A stretch of DNA of 64,000 nucleotides from Frateuria terrea (GTDB taxonomy: Bacteria; Pseudomonadota; Gammaproteobacteria; Xanthomonadales; Rhodanobacteraceae): positions 62,001 through 126,000 of the forward strand of contig NZ_FOXL01000007.1 of assembly GCF_900115705.1 (NCBI RefSeq), read 5' to 3'. Shown here piece by piece: positions 53,801 to 62,537 of this stretch. The notes below the pieces were generated by a model. The model was not told where the DNA came from, did not search any database, and was given only the letters and a program-made list of their open reading frames with translations. Positions within the stretch are counted from its first letter, which is position 1. Each line of letters begins with the position of its first letter. Position numbers and translations under genes: made by a program.

Positions 53801-55100
53801 TGCGCTCGTCGTGGATCACGCAGGTGCCGCCGTTGAGCAGCGGCCCCCAGATTTCCAGCGTGGCTGCGTCGAAGCCGAGCGGTGCGGCGTGCAGCACGCG
53901 CGGTTGTCGCGCGAGGTCGACGTAGCTCACGCCACGCACCAGCCGGATGATGGCCCGGTGCGGGATCTCCACGCCCTTGGGCGTCCCGGTCGAGCCGGAG
54001 GTGTACATCACGTAGGCCAGCGATCGGCCGTCCGTGGCCGGGAGCTGCCACCCACTCCCCGTGATGGCCTCCAGTTGCCCGATCGATGCCACCCTTGCGT
54101 CCGTGCCCGGCAAGACGAGCGACGGATCGTTTGCGATCACCAGTGCCGCCTGGGCATCGTTGATGGCAAAGGCCAGGCGCTCGGCCGGATGCGAGGGGTC
54201 GAGCGGCAGGTAGGCGGCGCCGGCCTTCAGGATACCCAGCAGGGCGACGATCGCGTCGGCCGAACGGTCCAGCAGCAGCGCGACGACGCCGGCAGTGACG
54301 CCGGCCGTTTGCAGGCCATGCGCCACGCGCTCGGCACGCGCGTCCAGCTCGGCATAGGACAGCCGTCCATCCATCCATTCGATCGCCACGTGCTGCGGAT
54401 GTTCTCCGGCGACCTCGCCGAACAATCCGTGTACCGTGTCCCTTCCGTTGCGGACGACCGACGTCGCGTTCCACGCATGCGCGAGGCGATGCCGCTCGGC
54501 CGGATCGATCGCCTGGACCTCGCCCAGATCCGCCGCGCCGGCCAGGCCGCGCAGCACGTTGACCAGGCCGCGGGCCAGCGTGGCGGCCACCCCTTCATCG
54601 ACCAGCGGAACGAGGAAGCGCACGCGCAACGCAGCCGGGTCGCCAGGGTCGAGCGACCACAGGATCGGCACATCTGCCGAGGCTTCCTGCGCTCGATCGT
54701 TGGTCCAGCGGCCGATCACGCTGGGAAGGATCGGGGCGATGTCTGCGTCGTCCGGCCGCTTCGGCTCCAGCCCCGCCGAAGCGAGCCAGGCATCGAGCGG
54801 CGCGGCGCTCGGAAGCTCGTAGATCGCCATGCCGCGGGCTAACCCTGGCGCGCTGATGGCCACTCGCGCACGCCCGCTCAGGCGCGCCTGGAGTACGGCC
54901 AGCGCGGCGCGCTTCAACTGCGCGGGCGTGACGGCCAGTCGTGCGGCGCGCTGCCCGAGCGCGGCGATGATCCCGGCTTCCAGCGGAAGGGACAGTTGCC
55001 CTTTGGTGGCATCGCTGCCTGCGTGGGGCCGCCGTACGAAAAGGTCCAGCAACGAGCCATCCAGCTGGGTCGCGCAACCACCTTCGAGTGAGCTGGTCAT
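47823..55100 (-). CDS. Hybrid NRPS-PKS: (partial C)-A-T-KS-AT-ACP-aminotransferase
   Basis: 2425 residues. Residues ~1-215 look like the C-terminal half of a condensation domain without HHxxxDG. The A domain is ~225-735 ([24 protein letters not shown]), followed by a PCP with [11 protein letters not shown] (~752). The KS is ~815-1240 with active Cys in NTACSTSL (~989), His in [12 protein letters not shown] and in KSNVGHL. The AT has [11 protein letters not shown] and GHSVGEF (Ser ~1431); its substrate is unclear to me, malonyl being usual. The ACP has [10 protein letters not shown] (~1757). After a ~150-residue Ala/Pro linker comes a class-III PLP aminotransferase of the glutamate-semialdehyde type, with Lys in [11 protein letters not shown] (~2209), like those making beta-amino acyl units in iturin and mycosubtilin. 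No KR, DH or TE. The first A domain's pocket reads about D-A-L-L-F-G-G-T-F-K, near small aliphatic signatures, which is uncertain. Expected product: an amino acid extended by one C2 unit and aminated at the beta carbon, passed to the Gly-Gly NRPS. Confidence 0.92.
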   Translation of the reverse strand: MTSSLEGGCATQLDGSLLDLFVRRPHAGSDATKGQLSLPLEAGIIAALGQRAARLAVTPAQLKRAALAVLQARLSGRARVAISAPGLARGMAIYELPSAAPLDAWLASAGLEPKRPDDADIAPILPSVIGRWTNDRAQEASADVPILWSLDPGDPAALRVRFLVPLVDEGVAATLARGLVNVLRGLAGAADLGEVQAIDPAERHRLAHAWNATSVVRNGRDTVHGLFGEVAGEHPQHVAIEWMDGRLSYAELDARAERVAHGLQTAGVTAGVVALLLDRSADAIVALLGILKAGAAYLPLDPSHPAERLAFAINDAQAALVIANDPSLVLPGTDARVASIGQLEAITGSGWQLPATDGRSLAYVMYTSGSTGTPKGVEIPHRAIIRLVRGVSYVDLARQPRVLHAAPLGFDAATLEIWGPLLNGGTCVIHDERIPSGKGLAATIGRHGVRIAWLTAALFNAVVDDDARNLRGLAQLFIGGEALSVAHVRKAQAALPELAIINGYGPTECTTFSATYPIPRELPAELRSIPIGRPIADTTLHVLNARGEPVPVGVIGELYIGGLGLARGYLGRPELAAERFVADPAGGAEERLYRTGDLVRWLPEGVVEFVGRADGQVKVRGYRIETGEIEAALQKIPGVRACAVLAREDRPGQKRLVAYYVADDPAPAAPQLRAELARHLPEFMVPVGYLRLEAMPVTANGKLDRRALPMPDRRRPELAYPYSAPMGATERAVCDLFATLLGLDQVGREDNFFELGGHSLLAMQLVARIHAELSPLPTIAGFFGGPTPAAVAASIEGDAGPAVAAERLARRCDPADAHEPVAIIAMAGRFPGAGDVESFWCNLCEGRDSIRFFALEELDRSIPSAQRDDPSYVAARGVIDGVEEFDAAFFGIPPREAELMDPQQRIFLELCWECMERAGHVPDAHAVPVGVFGGMYNATYFQHHLAPRPELIDKLGAFQVMLANEKDYLATRVAHRLNLTGPAVSLNTACSTSLVAICQALDALRAGRCGMALAGGASVTCPPRSGYLAQEGTMLSADGHTRSFSDDATGTVFSDGVAVVLLKRLSEALADGDPVIALIRGGAVNNDGGTKASFMAPSSAGQAAVIAMAHADAGVEARSISYVEAHGTATPIGDPIELEGLTRAFRHGTADVGFCRVGSVKSNVGHLVMAAGAAGVIKTALALAERRLPATLHYRAPNRSIDLAHSPFVINDRTCEWTSEGGPLRAGVSSFGVGGTNAHVVMEEPPAREPSEASEGPHLLVLSARSSAALGAAATRLAARLDAEPDLNLADVAWTLAAGRKAFAHRVAVVARGVPEAVAKLASLETTAAVARSHPARPGDVVFLFPGQGAQYAGMGRELYAREPAFRCAFDACAEALRGELGFDLREKTFADDAEALRQTAVTQPATFALEYALARLWMDAGVVPAAMIGHSVGEFVAATLAGVFELDDALRLVARRGALMQALPAGGMLSVRLPASVLEARLPADLSLAAENAPGACVVAGPHAAIARFQARLETEGTACRPLRTSHAFHSTMMDPVLAPFRTEVESVARQAPRLPLVSTATGDWLGAEEATSATYWTEHLRRAVRFSTALGRVLDAPSRVLLEVGPRATLGTLARQHPGAQRGHIATLASLSDTPATELASLRLAAGQLWCRGIAIDPAQFDRRTARRRVLLPTYPFERQRYWIDARAAEAPATPEVSTVHAIAPPQPEELSMPTPAAPSADRRPALVAQLKSAFEDVAGMDLSDADGSTHFMELGLDSLMLTQMALHLSKVFPVKVTFRQLMADYSTLDRLAELVEAQLPADTPAPAAVAATVAAAAPHPVQPPASGPALQPASASAHGDYMRQVIEQQMQLMAQQLALLAGQGTAAAAVAAPPAGAPTLAAVAASTPTGASPAAIVTDEEAALAHTRYDVRKAFGAIARIDHGAYELSAHQQARLDRFVERYVARTRKSKEYTQAHRPHMADPRVVNGFRPMLKEIVYQIVIARSKGAHLWDLDGNQYVDALNGFGMSLFGWQPDFVLDAVREQLDLGYEIGPQHPLSGEVAKLVCEVTGHDRAALCNTGSEAVLGALRIARTVTGRETVVLFSGSYHGIVDEVIVRGTRKLKAVPAAPGILRNTAEHVLVLDYGTPESLEIIRERAHELAAVLIEPVQSRRPDFQPVEFLREVRAITAASGTLCIFDEIVTGFRAHPAGVQGLFGIQADLATYGKVVGGGYPIGVIAGKRPYMDALDGGAWQFGDDSQPTVGVTYFAGTFVRHPLALAAARAVLEHIKREGPASQERLNQRTAALAAELNAFCEERGAPIAIKQFASVWKTQFLEEHPLQDLLFAMMRSRGIHILDNFPCFFTSAHSEADFVAIAQAYKESVVELQECDFLPRRAATSRTVMDAARPPVPDARLGRDPQGNPCWFVPNPEQPGKYLKVGV

Positions 55101-55262
55101 ATCCGTGGTGTCTCGGTCAGGAATGCTTCAACGCCAACGACGCCTTGCGCCCGCCAGGCGGCGGGTCCGATCACGCGGGTACCTCTGAAAACCTGCGGCC
55201 TTGCCCCCTTTTCCCCTGGCGGATCCGGCGCAGCGCCCGCCGTTTCCGTCAGCGTCCTGCGA
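55101..55262. other. Short gap upstream of the NRPS-PKS gene
   Basis: 162 bases between the NRPS-PKS start and the stop of the secreted protein gene. No strong promoter is recognisable; the NRPS-PKS genes may depend on read-through from upstream. Confidence 0.3.
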
Positions 55263-56093
55263 TTAGCTCCTGGCCTGGAACGCGAACAGCCACAGGATTG
55301 CCCCCTGCGCCGGCGTACCGCTCCAGGTCACCCGATAGGTACCTGCCCGATCGACTTGCCGGACCGCCACGGCGCACTGCACGCCGCTGCTCGGCGGCAG
55401 GTCCAGGAAGCGCTCGATCACCCTGAAGCCGTTGTCGGGCACGGCGGTCATCCGGTAGACGAAGGCATCGCCCCACCACACCGCCACGAGCGTCGCCGGC
55501 CCGGTCGTGGTCACCACGCCGCTGCTCAGGCCCGACCCGGACCAGCCCTGCCCGAGCTTCCTGCCGAGCCGCGCCACGAAACCGGGGACGGCATAGTTGG
55601 TGGCAACGTCCTTCAATACGCCGGCGTTTTTGATCTCAATGAAAGGAGCGGTTATTTCACCCGCCGCCTCGCCGTTTTTTGCCAGCGTCACCCGGTGGTT
55701 TTCGCCACCCTTGGCCGACAGCGCGACATAAGCGGACGTATTAAACCTTCCGCTATAGCCGTGATAGGTAATGCTGGCGCCCTGCTGCGCCCAGGTATTG
55801 CCGTAACTGTCCGAGGGCGGGGCGGCATTGCTCGCATAACCGCCAACCAGGACCAGCAGCGAACTGCCGGTGCTCTGCGTATGGATCGGTCCCGCGACAG
55901 CGGGGTCGGTACCCTCGCCGTCGGGCTGCACGAGCAGCGTGTGCGAGCCGATCGAGGAAGCCTGCGCCTGCTCCGGACCGTCGTGCGAGCGCGCCGGTCC
56001 GGCATCCCCCATCGCCAGGACCAGCAAAAGTGCCGTCATGGCTGGCGGTATTTTCCGGACGCCAGCCGCCGGCAAAAAATGGCTTGTTCGCAT
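55263..56093 (-). CDS. Secreted protein of unknown function
   Basis: 276 residues from ATG 56093 with AAGGGA upstream. Residues ~15-37 (KIPPAMTALLLVLAMGDAGPARS) act as a signal peptide, somewhat irregular with a long basic/hydrophilic start. The mature part is beta-rich: HTLLVQPDGEGTDPAVAGPIHTQSTGSSLLVLVGGYASNAAPPSDSYGNTW, YVALSAKGG, ending in YRVTWSGTPAQGAILWLFAFQARS. The sequence reads like a beta-sandwich cell-surface or adhesin-type module. No lipobox or cell-wall anchor is present and no PEP-CTERM tail. It lies between the NRPS-PKS genes and the cupin gene on the same strand. Confidence 0.55.
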   Translation of the reverse strand: MRTSHFLPAAGVRKIPPAMTALLLVLAMGDAGPARSHDGPEQAQASSIGSHTLLVQPDGEGTDPAVAGPIHTQSTGSSLLVLVGGYASNAAPPSDSYGNTWAQQGASITYHGYSGRFNTSAYVALSAKGGENHRVTLAKNGEAAGEITAPFIEIKNAGVLKDVATNYAVPGFVARLGRKLGQGWSGSGLSSGVVTTTGPATLVAVWWGDAFVYRMTAVPDNGFRVIERFLDLPPSSGVQCAVAVRQVDRAGTYRVTWSGTPAQGAILWLFAFQARS

Positions 56094-56218
56094 AGGACCA
56101 TCCCTTCGTCCGTGCCAAAATGCGAATCCGTGCATACGAAGCCGTTTCCAGCAATGTATAGAAAATGCACGGTCATAACCAGAATCACGCCTACCTCTGC
56201 GAGTATGAAGACCGGCCT

Positions 56219-57136
56219 TCAATCGGATACCGCATAAGCATGGCGGCGGCGCAGCGAGGGGCATGCGGGAGGTCGGCTGCCGGGCCCACCTACCGCCACC
56301 ATCGCCTTGCCGAACGCATACGCCATGCGGTCGAAGACCCGGCTCCTGCCGACCGCCGGCGGGGTGATGCCGGCGCGGTAGAGCAGGTCGCGCACCACGT
56401 GCAGCATGGCGCTGCGGCGCGTGGCATGCGTGCCGTAGCTGAAGCTGATGGTGATCGAGGCTTCGTCGCTGGTTTCCACCATATGCGCGCTCGCCTGCGG
56501 GATGTAGACGCCCGTGCCGGGCTGCAGCTGGAAAAGGTGCGCACGCTGGCGGAACTCCTCGCGCCACTGCACCAGCTTGAGGTCGTGGCTGGTGTGGAAG
56601 CAGTCGCGGGCGCGGTCGCTCACCACGTAGGCGTCGTCCGAATCCCACACGTAGATCGCCTTGCTGCCGCTGATCTGCAGCAGCACGACGTGGTCCCGGT
56701 CGATATGGAATGGTGTGGTCGTGTTCGGCGACGCGGCGAAGATCCATCCGGCCCGGTAGAACATGCCAGGATCGCGGGCCTCGATGCCGGGCTTGATGGA
56801 ATCGAGCACCATGTCCACCAGTTCGCGGTAGGTCGGATCCGCCTGGATATGGCGCAGCAGCACCCACGCCTTGGCATCGCTGATCGAGCGGATCGCATCG
56901 ACGAAGGAGCGGCTGCAAGGGAACAGCGTGTTGGCGTGGTCGAAATCCGCGTCGGCGCCGGCGTCGTTGTTGAACGCGAACCACCGGCGCGTTCCGCGGA
57001 AACGCTTGCCCAGCTCGACCAGTTGCCCGGTCTGCAGCAACGGATGCCCGGACAAGCCGTGCCGCAACGCCTGCGGACGCGACGGATGGAACACGGTCCA
57101 GTCGATATCCACCAACGGGCTGGCGACGGAGTTCAT
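56219..57136 (-). CDS. Cupin/JmjC-like protein, probable Fe(II)/2-oxoglutarate oxygenase
   Basis: 305 residues from ATG 57136. TTTPFHIDRDHVVLLQISGSKAIYVW carries the H-x-D of the metal site, and GTGVYIPQASAHMVETSDEASITISFSYG the distal His of the jelly-roll. The N-terminal SPLVDIDWTVFHPSRPQALRH resembles cupin-like proteins seen near NRPS and polysaccharide genes. It could hydroxylate an amino acid tethered to a carrier protein or a polymer precursor. It is not a halogenase: the Asp ligand is present. It lies between the sugar transferase gene and the secreted protein gene. Confidence 0.72.
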   Translation of the reverse strand: MNSVASPLVDIDWTVFHPSRPQALRHGLSGHPLLQTGQLVELGKRFRGTRRWFAFNNDAGADADFDHANTLFPCSRSFVDAIRSISDAKAWVLLRHIQADPTYRELVDMVLDSIKPGIEARDPGMFYRAGWIFAASPNTTTPFHIDRDHVVLLQISGSKAIYVWDSDDAYVVSDRARDCFHTSHDLKLVQWREEFRQRAHLFQLQPGTGVYIPQASAHMVETSDEASITISFSYGTHATRRSAMLHVVRDLLYRAGITPPAVGRSRVFDRMAYAFGKAMVAVGGPGSRPPACPSLRRRHAYAVSD

Positions 57137-57279
57137 GGCACGCACCTCTCGGGAATGGGCCGCCTTGCGGCTTGCTGCCCCCTGTGGCTTGACTCGCGCA
57201 CTCAACGAACGTCTTGCATGCCGATGGCGTCCGGCGACGGATTTCGATACACCGCGGAACATCGCCAGGGTACCTCGCC

Positions 57280-58674
57280 TTACCGTGCGCCTTTCCCGAA
57301 CAGCACGACCTCGACCGTCTGGATAAGGATCAGCATGTCGAACAGCAGGTTGTGGTTCTTCACGTAATAGAGGTCGTACTTGAGCTTTTCCGCTGCGTCC
57401 TCCTCGGATGCGCCGTACGGATAACGCAGTTGCGCCCAACCGGCCAGGCCGGGCTTGAGGCAGTGGCGCAGGTGGTAGTAGCCGATCTTCTTGCCGAGGT
57501 CGGCGACGAATTGCGGACGCTCCGGCCGCGGGCCGATGAAGCTCATCTCGCCCTTGAACACGTTCCAGATCTGCGGAAGCTCGTCCAGCCGCACCTTGCG
57601 GATCAGGCGGCCGACGCGGGTGACCCGGTCGTCGTCCGCCGAGGCCCAGCGCGCCACGCCGTCCATCTCGGCGTCGGTGCGCATGCTGCGGAACTTCACC
57701 AGCCAGAAGGTGCGGCCACGCGCCCCGACCCGCTCCTGCAGGTAGAAGATCGGCTGCCGGGGACCTGACTCCATGCGGATGGCGAGCATCACCAGCACCA
57801 TCAGCGGCCAGGTGAGCAGCAACACGCACAGCGATACGAGCAGGTCGAAGCTGCGCTTGCTGAAGCGACGCACCGGCGTGGCGTTGAAACCGCCCGAATA
57901 GACCAGCCACGAGGGATGGGTCAGCGTCAGTTGCACGCGGCCGGCCTCGCGCTCGAAGAACGTGGTCAGGTCGGTGACCAGGATGCCGAGCTGGCGGCAC
58001 TCGAGCAGTTCCTCGATCAACAGGCTGCCGCGGCGGTCCTCCACGGCCACCACGATCTCGTCCACCTCGTGCTGCTCGGCCCATTCGCGCAGCGGCCGGT
58101 CAGGCGCCACCAGCAACCCGGCAGGTACGGCCACCGGCTCGCCCTGGGTGGGCAGGAAACCGACGAGCGAAAAGCCGCGCCGGTCGGAGCGGCGGCGCAG
58201 GCGATTGTGGATCTGCGACGCACGCTCCCCGGCGCCCAGCACGAGGATGCGGCGCTTGAACACCTCGACCTCGACCAGCCGCAGGAACGCCGCACGGAAC
58301 GTGGTGACCGCCACGAAGCCGAACACCAGCGCGATGCCCAGCACGCCGCGCCCGACGTAGGCCTGCGGAATCACGTAGTAGGTCACGACGAGCGCGAAGC
58401 CGCCCAGCGCGAAGCCGATCGCCTGGCGCGCCAGCAGCCCGAACCAGCCTGCACGCATGTAGGTCTGGTATTGGCCCAGCGCTCCCAGCCCAAGCATGAT
58501 CAGGGCGGCGAACACCACGGCCTGGGCCGGCAGGTAGCGGACGTACTGGATCTCGTCCGGGGTACTGAAACGCAGGTAGGTTGCCGCATACATCGAGGCG
58601 CCCAGCAGCAGCGACTCGGCAACGCCAAGCAACAATAGCCAGCGCCAGGTCTGTCTATGCAGAAAGCGAAGCAT
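57280..58674 (-). CDS. Undecaprenyl-phosphate sugar-1-phosphate transferase (TIGR03013-like)
   Basis: 464 residues. Four N-terminal TM helices (to ~105), a CoA-binding-like Rossmann part (RRILVLGAGERASQIHNRLRRRS, VDEIVVAVEDRRGSLLIEELLECR), a fifth hydrophobic helix (FDLLVSLCVLLLTWPLMVLVMLAI) and the catalytic C-terminus with ERVGARGRTFWLVKFRSMRTDAE, TRVGRLIRKVRLDELPQIWNVFKGEMSFIGPRPERPQF and KPGLAGWAQLRYPYG. These are the motifs of the polyprenyl-phosphate hexose-1-P transferase family, in the PEP-CTERM-associated group. It primes the exopolysaccharide repeat unit. A sigma-70-like promoter lies upstream (58744-58772). Confidence 0.92.
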   Translation of the reverse strand: MLRFLHRQTWRWLLLLGVAESLLLGASMYAATYLRFSTPDEIQYVRYLPAQAVVFAALIMLGLGALGQYQTYMRAGWFGLLARQAIGFALGGFALVVTYYVIPQAYVGRGVLGIALVFGFVAVTTFRAAFLRLVEVEVFKRRILVLGAGERASQIHNRLRRRSDRRGFSLVGFLPTQGEPVAVPAGLLVAPDRPLREWAEQHEVDEIVVAVEDRRGSLLIEELLECRQLGILVTDLTTFFEREAGRVQLTLTHPSWLVYSGGFNATPVRRFSKRSFDLLVSLCVLLLTWPLMVLVMLAIRMESGPRQPIFYLQERVGARGRTFWLVKFRSMRTDAEMDGVARWASADDDRVTRVGRLIRKVRLDELPQIWNVFKGEMSFIGPRPERPQFVADLGKKIGYYHLRHCLKPGLAGWAQLRYPYGASEEDAAEKLKYDLYYVKNHNLLFDMLILIQTVEVVLFGKGAR

Positions 58675-58743
58675 GTCCCCATCCCCCGTCCGGCAGATTC
58701 GGTACAGCGGGGTGGGGAAGGCTACGCTGCGTAAAGGTTGCTG

Positions 58744-58772
58744 TCCATAGCATGGATGAAATATTTGCGCAA
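58744..58772 (-). promoter_or_regulatory. Candidate sigma-70 promoter of the sugar transferase gene
   Basis: On the minus strand TTGCGC (complement of 58767-58772) and TATGGA (complement of 58744-58749) are separated by exactly 17 bases, within the only AT-rich stretch of the gap. The transcript would have a leader of about 60-70 bases before the ATG at 58674. It would separate this transcription unit from the phosphopantetheinyl transferase operon upstream. Confidence 0.45.
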
Positions 58773-58858
58773 TACCTCAAATTGGCTAATCGTTCACGCT
58801 TTGGCGACCTGCGCAGGAGTTCGGACGCCTATTTGGCGTGAAATCTCCAGCCCGGGAC

Positions 58859-59608
58859 CTACCCGGCCAGAGGAGCGAGCAGGCGGTACTGATCCATATC
58901 CAGCGACGTCGCCAGGGCACCCAGCCGACCCGCCGGAAGCGCAAGGTCGAGGACACGGCACGGCGGTCCCTCCGTATGCGACGCCAGCCGCACCGGTTCA
59001 CCAGCCATCGCGCCGAACGCCGCGGGCGCCTGCGCAAGGCCGGTGCCGAATGCCTTGAGCAACGCCTCCTTGCGCGTCCAAAGCTGCAGAAGCGCTCGCT
59101 CGCGCGGTCCGGGCGACAGCCGGCCCAACACCTCCGCCTCGCCCGGAGTGCATATCGCGGGCAGCAGTTCATCGAGCGCAATCCGCGGTGGCCATCGTTC
59201 CAGATCGACCCCCAGCATGCGCACCACGCCCACCGCCACGAGCGCGACCGGACCACTGTGACTCAGGCTGGTGGCCAGCGACGTGCCCGGAAGGTTTGGC
59301 TGGCCGGAGGGCAGGAAATCCAGCGGCACCTCGCGCGGAGCACGTGCCAGGGAAACCGCCAGCACCGCCCGCCAAAGCGCATGCGCAAGCACGTAGGCCG
59401 AACGGTCGCGATCGAAGCGGAAACGCGCCGCACGCGCGCGCTCGTGGTCGCGGAGCCACCCGCACGCTTCGCTTTGGAAGGCGCTCCACTCGGAGGTATC
59501 GAACATCACCACGCTGACTTCGCCAGCATGTGGCGGCGCCAGGCCCGAGGCCACCAGGGCACGCTGCGCCCGGTCGGCGAAGTTGTCCTGGCTGGCGGGC
59601 CGAATCAT
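58859..59608 (-). CDS. Sfp-type 4'-phosphopantetheinyl transferase
   Basis: 249 residues from ATG 59608. GVDLERWP (G-V-D-L-E metal motif) and LLQLWTRKEALLKAFGTGL (W-x3-K-E-A-x3-K) are the diagnostic motifs of Sfp enzymes, which convert apo to holo carrier proteins of NRPS and PKS with the phosphopantetheine of CoA. The upstream SLSHSGPVALVAV is the third conserved part. It starts 16 bases after the UDP-sugar epimerase gene, so it belongs to the nucleotide-sugar operon. It is the only PPTase in the window and is the obvious activator for the carrier domains at 41-55 kb. Confidence 0.9.
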   Translation of the reverse strand: MIRPASQDNFADRAQRALVASGLAPPHAGEVSVVMFDTSEWSAFQSEACGWLRDHERARAARFRFDRDRSAYVLAHALWRAVLAVSLARAPREVPLDFLPSGQPNLPGTSLATSLSHSGPVALVAVGVVRMLGVDLERWPPRIALDELLPAICTPGEAEVLGRLSPGPRERALLQLWTRKEALLKAFGTGLAQAPAAFGAMAGEPVRLASHTEGPPCRVLDLALPAGRLGALATSLDMDQYRLLAPLAG

Positions 59609-59624
59609 CCGGGAGCCCGGCCCG

Positions 59625-60686
59625 TCAGCCGGCGTGGCACGCCGCCTGCTGCGCGATGAACTGGAGATACCAGGGCATCGCCTCGCGCAGGCCCTCGGGC
59701 AAGGTATGGGTAGGCGCGTAGCCGAGGCGCGAGGCGGCGCGGCTGATGTCGGCCAGCGAATGGCGCACGTCCCCTGCGCGGAAGTCGCGATAGGCCGGCG
59801 GTTTCCCGTAGCGCACGCCTTCGGCCGCCAGCTGAGCCACCAGTGCCTCGAACAGGCGATTGAGGCTGGTGCGCTGGCTGACGGCGATGTTGTAGACGCG
59901 GTCGCGATGCTCCTCGGCGGCCATCGCCGCCAGCAGGTTGGCCTGCACTGCGTTGGCCACGTGGCAGAAGTCGCGCGTGGTCTCGCCATCGCCGTTGATG
60001 TGGACCTCCCCGTCGCGGATCATCGTGGCGATCCACTGCGGGATCACGGCCGCGTAGGCGCCCTGCGGGTCCTGCCGCCGCCCGAACACGTTGAAGTAGC
60101 GCAGGCCGATCGCCCTGAAGCCGTAGCAGCGCGCGAATACTTCGGCATAGAGCTCGTCGAACAGCTTGGTCGCCGCGTAGGGCGAGAGTGGCCGGCCGAT
60201 CACGTCCTCGACCTTGGGCAGGCTCGGCTCGTCGCCGTAGGTGGAGCTGGAAGCGGCATAGGTGAAGCTGCCGACCCCGGCATCGCGCGCGGCCACCAGC
60301 ATGTTGAGGAAACCGGTGGCGTTGGCGGCGTGGGTGGCCAGCGGGTTCTCGATCGAGCGCGGTACCGAACCCAGTGCGGCCTGGTGCAGCACGTGGCGCA
60401 CGCCGGCGCAGGCGTCCTGGCAGTCCGCCAGTTCCCGGATGTCGGCCCGGATGAAGCGGAAACGCGACCATGCCTCGGCGCCGACCAGCCGTTCCACCTC
60501 GTCCAGGTTGCGCTGGTACCCGGTGGCGAAGTTGTCCAGCCCGACCACGCGCTGGCCGAGGCCCAGCAGCGCCTCGACCAGGTTCGAGCCGATGAAGCCC
60601 GCCGCCCCGGTGACCAGCCACGTCCCGGCCTCCTCCCGCACCCGCGCCTGCACCTGGCGCGGCAACAGCGCATCCAGCGTCGCCAT
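59625..60686 (-). CDS. NAD-dependent UDP-sugar 4-epimerase (WbpP-like)
   Basis: 353 residues. [19 protein letters not shown] (NAD), [27 protein letters not shown] (Ser-Ser-Thr catalytic), [17 protein letters not shown] (Tyr-x3-Lys), [25 protein letters not shown] and [17 protein letters not shown] are the motifs of WbpP/GalE-type enzymes. The N-terminal extension ([21 protein letters not shown]) is seen in WbpP-like proteins. It probably interconverts UDP-GlcNAc/UDP-GalNAc or their uronic acids; with the dehydrogenase it would make a UDP-hexosaminuronic acid. Its start overlaps the stop of the dehydrogenase gene by one base. Confidence 0.9.
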   Translation of the reverse strand: MATLDALLPRQVQARVREEAGTWLVTGAAGFIGSNLVEALLGLGQRVVGLDNFATGYQRNLDEVERLVGAEAWSRFRFIRADIRELADCQDACAGVRHVLHQAALGSVPRSIENPLATHAANATGFLNMLVAARDAGVGSFTYAASSSTYGDEPSLPKVEDVIGRPLSPYAATKLFDELYAEVFARCYGFRAIGLRYFNVFGRRQDPQGAYAAVIPQWIATMIRDGEVHINGDGETTRDFCHVANAVQANLLAAMAAEEHRDRVYNIAVSQRTSLNRLFEALVAQLAAEGVRYGKPPAYRDFRAGDVRHSLADISRAASRLGYAPTHTLPEGLREAMPWYLQFIAQQAACHAG

Positions 60687-61963
60687 CACAGCCTCCCGTC
60701 CACCGCCTCGCGCGGCAGCACGTACTTGACGTCGTAGACCACCGACGCCGGCTTGCCGAAGGCGCGCACGCCGTCGGCTCCCATCGCCACGAACTGCCGG
60801 TGCCCGACCGCAACCACGACCGCGTCGTAGCTTCCCTGTGCCGGTTGCTCGACCGGCACCAGGCCGTATTCGTGCCGGGCTTCGGCGGCGTTGACCCATG
60901 GGTCGTGCACGTCCACGTGGGCGTTGTAGCCGTGCAGGGCGTGCACGATGTCGACCACGCGCGTGTTGCGCAGGTCCGGGCAGTTTTCCTTGAAGGCAAG
61001 CCCGAGCAGCAGCACGCGGGCGTTCACTGGGTTGATGCCCTTGCGCACCATCAGCCGGATCACTTCGCTGGCGATGTAGGGACCCATGCCGTCGTTGGTG
61101 CGCCGGCCGGCCAGGATGACGTCCGGATGGTGGCCGACCTCCTGCGCCTTGTGGGTGAGGTAGTAGGGATCGACGCTGATGCAGTGGCCGCCGACCAGGC
61201 CCGGGCGAAATGGCAGGAAGTTCCATTTGGTCCCGGCCGCCTGCAGCACCTCGAGCGTGTCGATGCCGAGCTTGTTGAACAGGATCGCCAGGTCGTTGAC
61301 CAGGGCGATGTTCAGGTCGCGCTGGGTGTTCTCGATCACCTTCGCCGCCTCGGCGACCTTGATGCAGCTGGCGCGATGGGTACCGGCGGTGATGACCGAG
61401 CCGTACAGCCGGTTGACGAAGTCGGCGACCTGCGGCGTCGAGCCGGAGGTGACCTTCAGGATGCTGGTGACGCGATGCTGCTTGTCGCCCGGATTGATGC
61501 GCTCGGGGCTGTAGCCGGCGAAGAAGTCGCGGTTGAAGGTCAGCCCCGAGCCCTGCTCCAGGATCGGCACGCAGACTTCCTCGGTGCATCCCGGATACAC
61601 GGTGGACTCGTACACCACCACGTCGCCGGGCTTGAGCACCTGGCCCAGCGTCTGGCTGGCCCGCACCAGCGGCGTGAGATCGGGCCGCTTGGCCGAGTCG
61701 ATCGGCGTCGGCACGGTGACGATGTAGACGTTGCAGGCGCGCAGGTCGTCCAGCCGGGTGCTGAAGCTCAGGCGCGTGGCCGCGGCCAGTTCGGCGGCGT
61801 CGACCTCGAGCGTGCTGTCGCGGCCGGCGCGAAGTTCGTCGATGCGTGCGGCATTGACGTCGAAGCCGAGCGTGGCGTAGCGCTTGCCGAATTCCACGGC
61901 CAGCGGCAATCCGACGTAACCGAGGCCGATGATGGCAATCCTGCTGTCTTCCAGGGTCTGCAT
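60686..61963 (-). CDS. UDP-sugar (UDP-HexNAc) 6-dehydrogenase, WbpO/TviB-like
   Basis: 425 residues. [22 protein letters not shown] (NAD), [42 protein letters not shown] and the catalytic Cys in [19 protein letters not shown], plus [20 protein letters not shown], identify the UDP-glucose/GDP-mannose dehydrogenase superfamily of the WbpO/TviB type. It oxidises C6 of a UDP-(N-acetyl)hexosamine to a uronate with two NAD+. AGGGACG precedes the ATG. It heads the operon with the epimerase and PPTase. Confidence 0.9.
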   Translation of the reverse strand: MQTLEDSRIAIIGLGYVGLPLAVEFGKRYATLGFDVNAARIDELRAGRDSTLEVDAAELAAATRLSFSTRLDDLRACNVYIVTVPTPIDSAKRPDLTPLVRASQTLGQVLKPGDVVVYESTVYPGCTEEVCVPILEQGSGLTFNRDFFAGYSPERINPGDKQHRVTSILKVTSGSTPQVADFVNRLYGSVITAGTHRASCIKVAEAAKVIENTQRDLNIALVNDLAILFNKLGIDTLEVLQAAGTKWNFLPFRPGLVGGHCISVDPYYLTHKAQEVGHHPDVILAGRRTNDGMGPYIASEVIRLMVRKGINPVNARVLLLGLAFKENCPDLRNTRVVDIVHALHGYNAHVDVHDPWVNAAEARHEYGLVPVEQPAQGSYDAVVVAVGHRQFVAMGADGVRAFGKPASVVYDVKYVLPREAVDGRL

Positions 61964-62537
61964 GCGATACGTCCCTGACCGGATGGCGGCACCCGGCGGT
62001 CTGTTCGACATGCCGGGAAAAACAGGAAGCGGATGATGCGACGTGTCCGTCGACGATCTGCCGGAACACTTCGGCCTGATCGGGCACGCTGGACGGCTGG
62101 CACGCCAGCAGGTCAGGACCCCTGCTCCTGCTCGATCGCTGGCGCAGCCCGCATATACAGCCGCAGCGGACCTTTTTTCAAGCCCTCGGGCGAGGTACCC
62201 GGCCTCGCTGGACCGGGAGCAGGTGACGCACGCCAATCCGCTGGCCTTCGCCCCTTCGGGCGAGGACGGGTGGGGGCATCGCAGCGAAGCCGCCCCGCGC
62301 ACGGCAGTGGTCGATCACCCGGCTGTCCGCAGCGGATGGACGATCGCGCCAGCGCACCCGGCGACGCCATGACGCGCAGCCAGCGAGCGGATCACGTATC
62401 CTGTGCAGTTGCCGCCGCATCCTCCACGGCGTCCGCCAGGCGCAGCCCATTCCGCCGCCCGCGCGTTTTTCCCACAACCCCGGCCCGCCCGCGCATGGCT
62501 GCCGCCGCGCGACGGCTTTCGACGAGACAACACAACC
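61964..62537. promoter_or_regulatory. Divergent region between the UDP-sugar operon and the reductase gene
   Basis: 574 bases without a convincing gene; short frames here lack ribosome sites and conserved features. It holds a leftward promoter candidate (see 62152-62181) giving a leader of about 180 bases. A start for the rightward reductase gene should lie nearer 62450-62530, but I see no clear pair. Confidence 0.35.
62152..62181 (-). promoter_or_regulatory. Candidate sigma-70 promoter of the UDP-sugar/PPTase operon
   Basis: On the minus strand TTGAAA (complement of 62176-62181) and TATATG (complement of 62152-62157) are 18 bases apart, next to a T-run. This is the best promoter match in the gap upstream of the dehydrogenase gene. 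It would drive the dehydrogenase, epimerase and phosphopantetheinyl transferase genes together. Confidence 0.45.

Noticed and set aside
62043-62372. Small gene on the plus strand
   Set aside because: No ribosome binding site, low-complexity translation and overlap with the probable promoter of the UDP-sugar operon.
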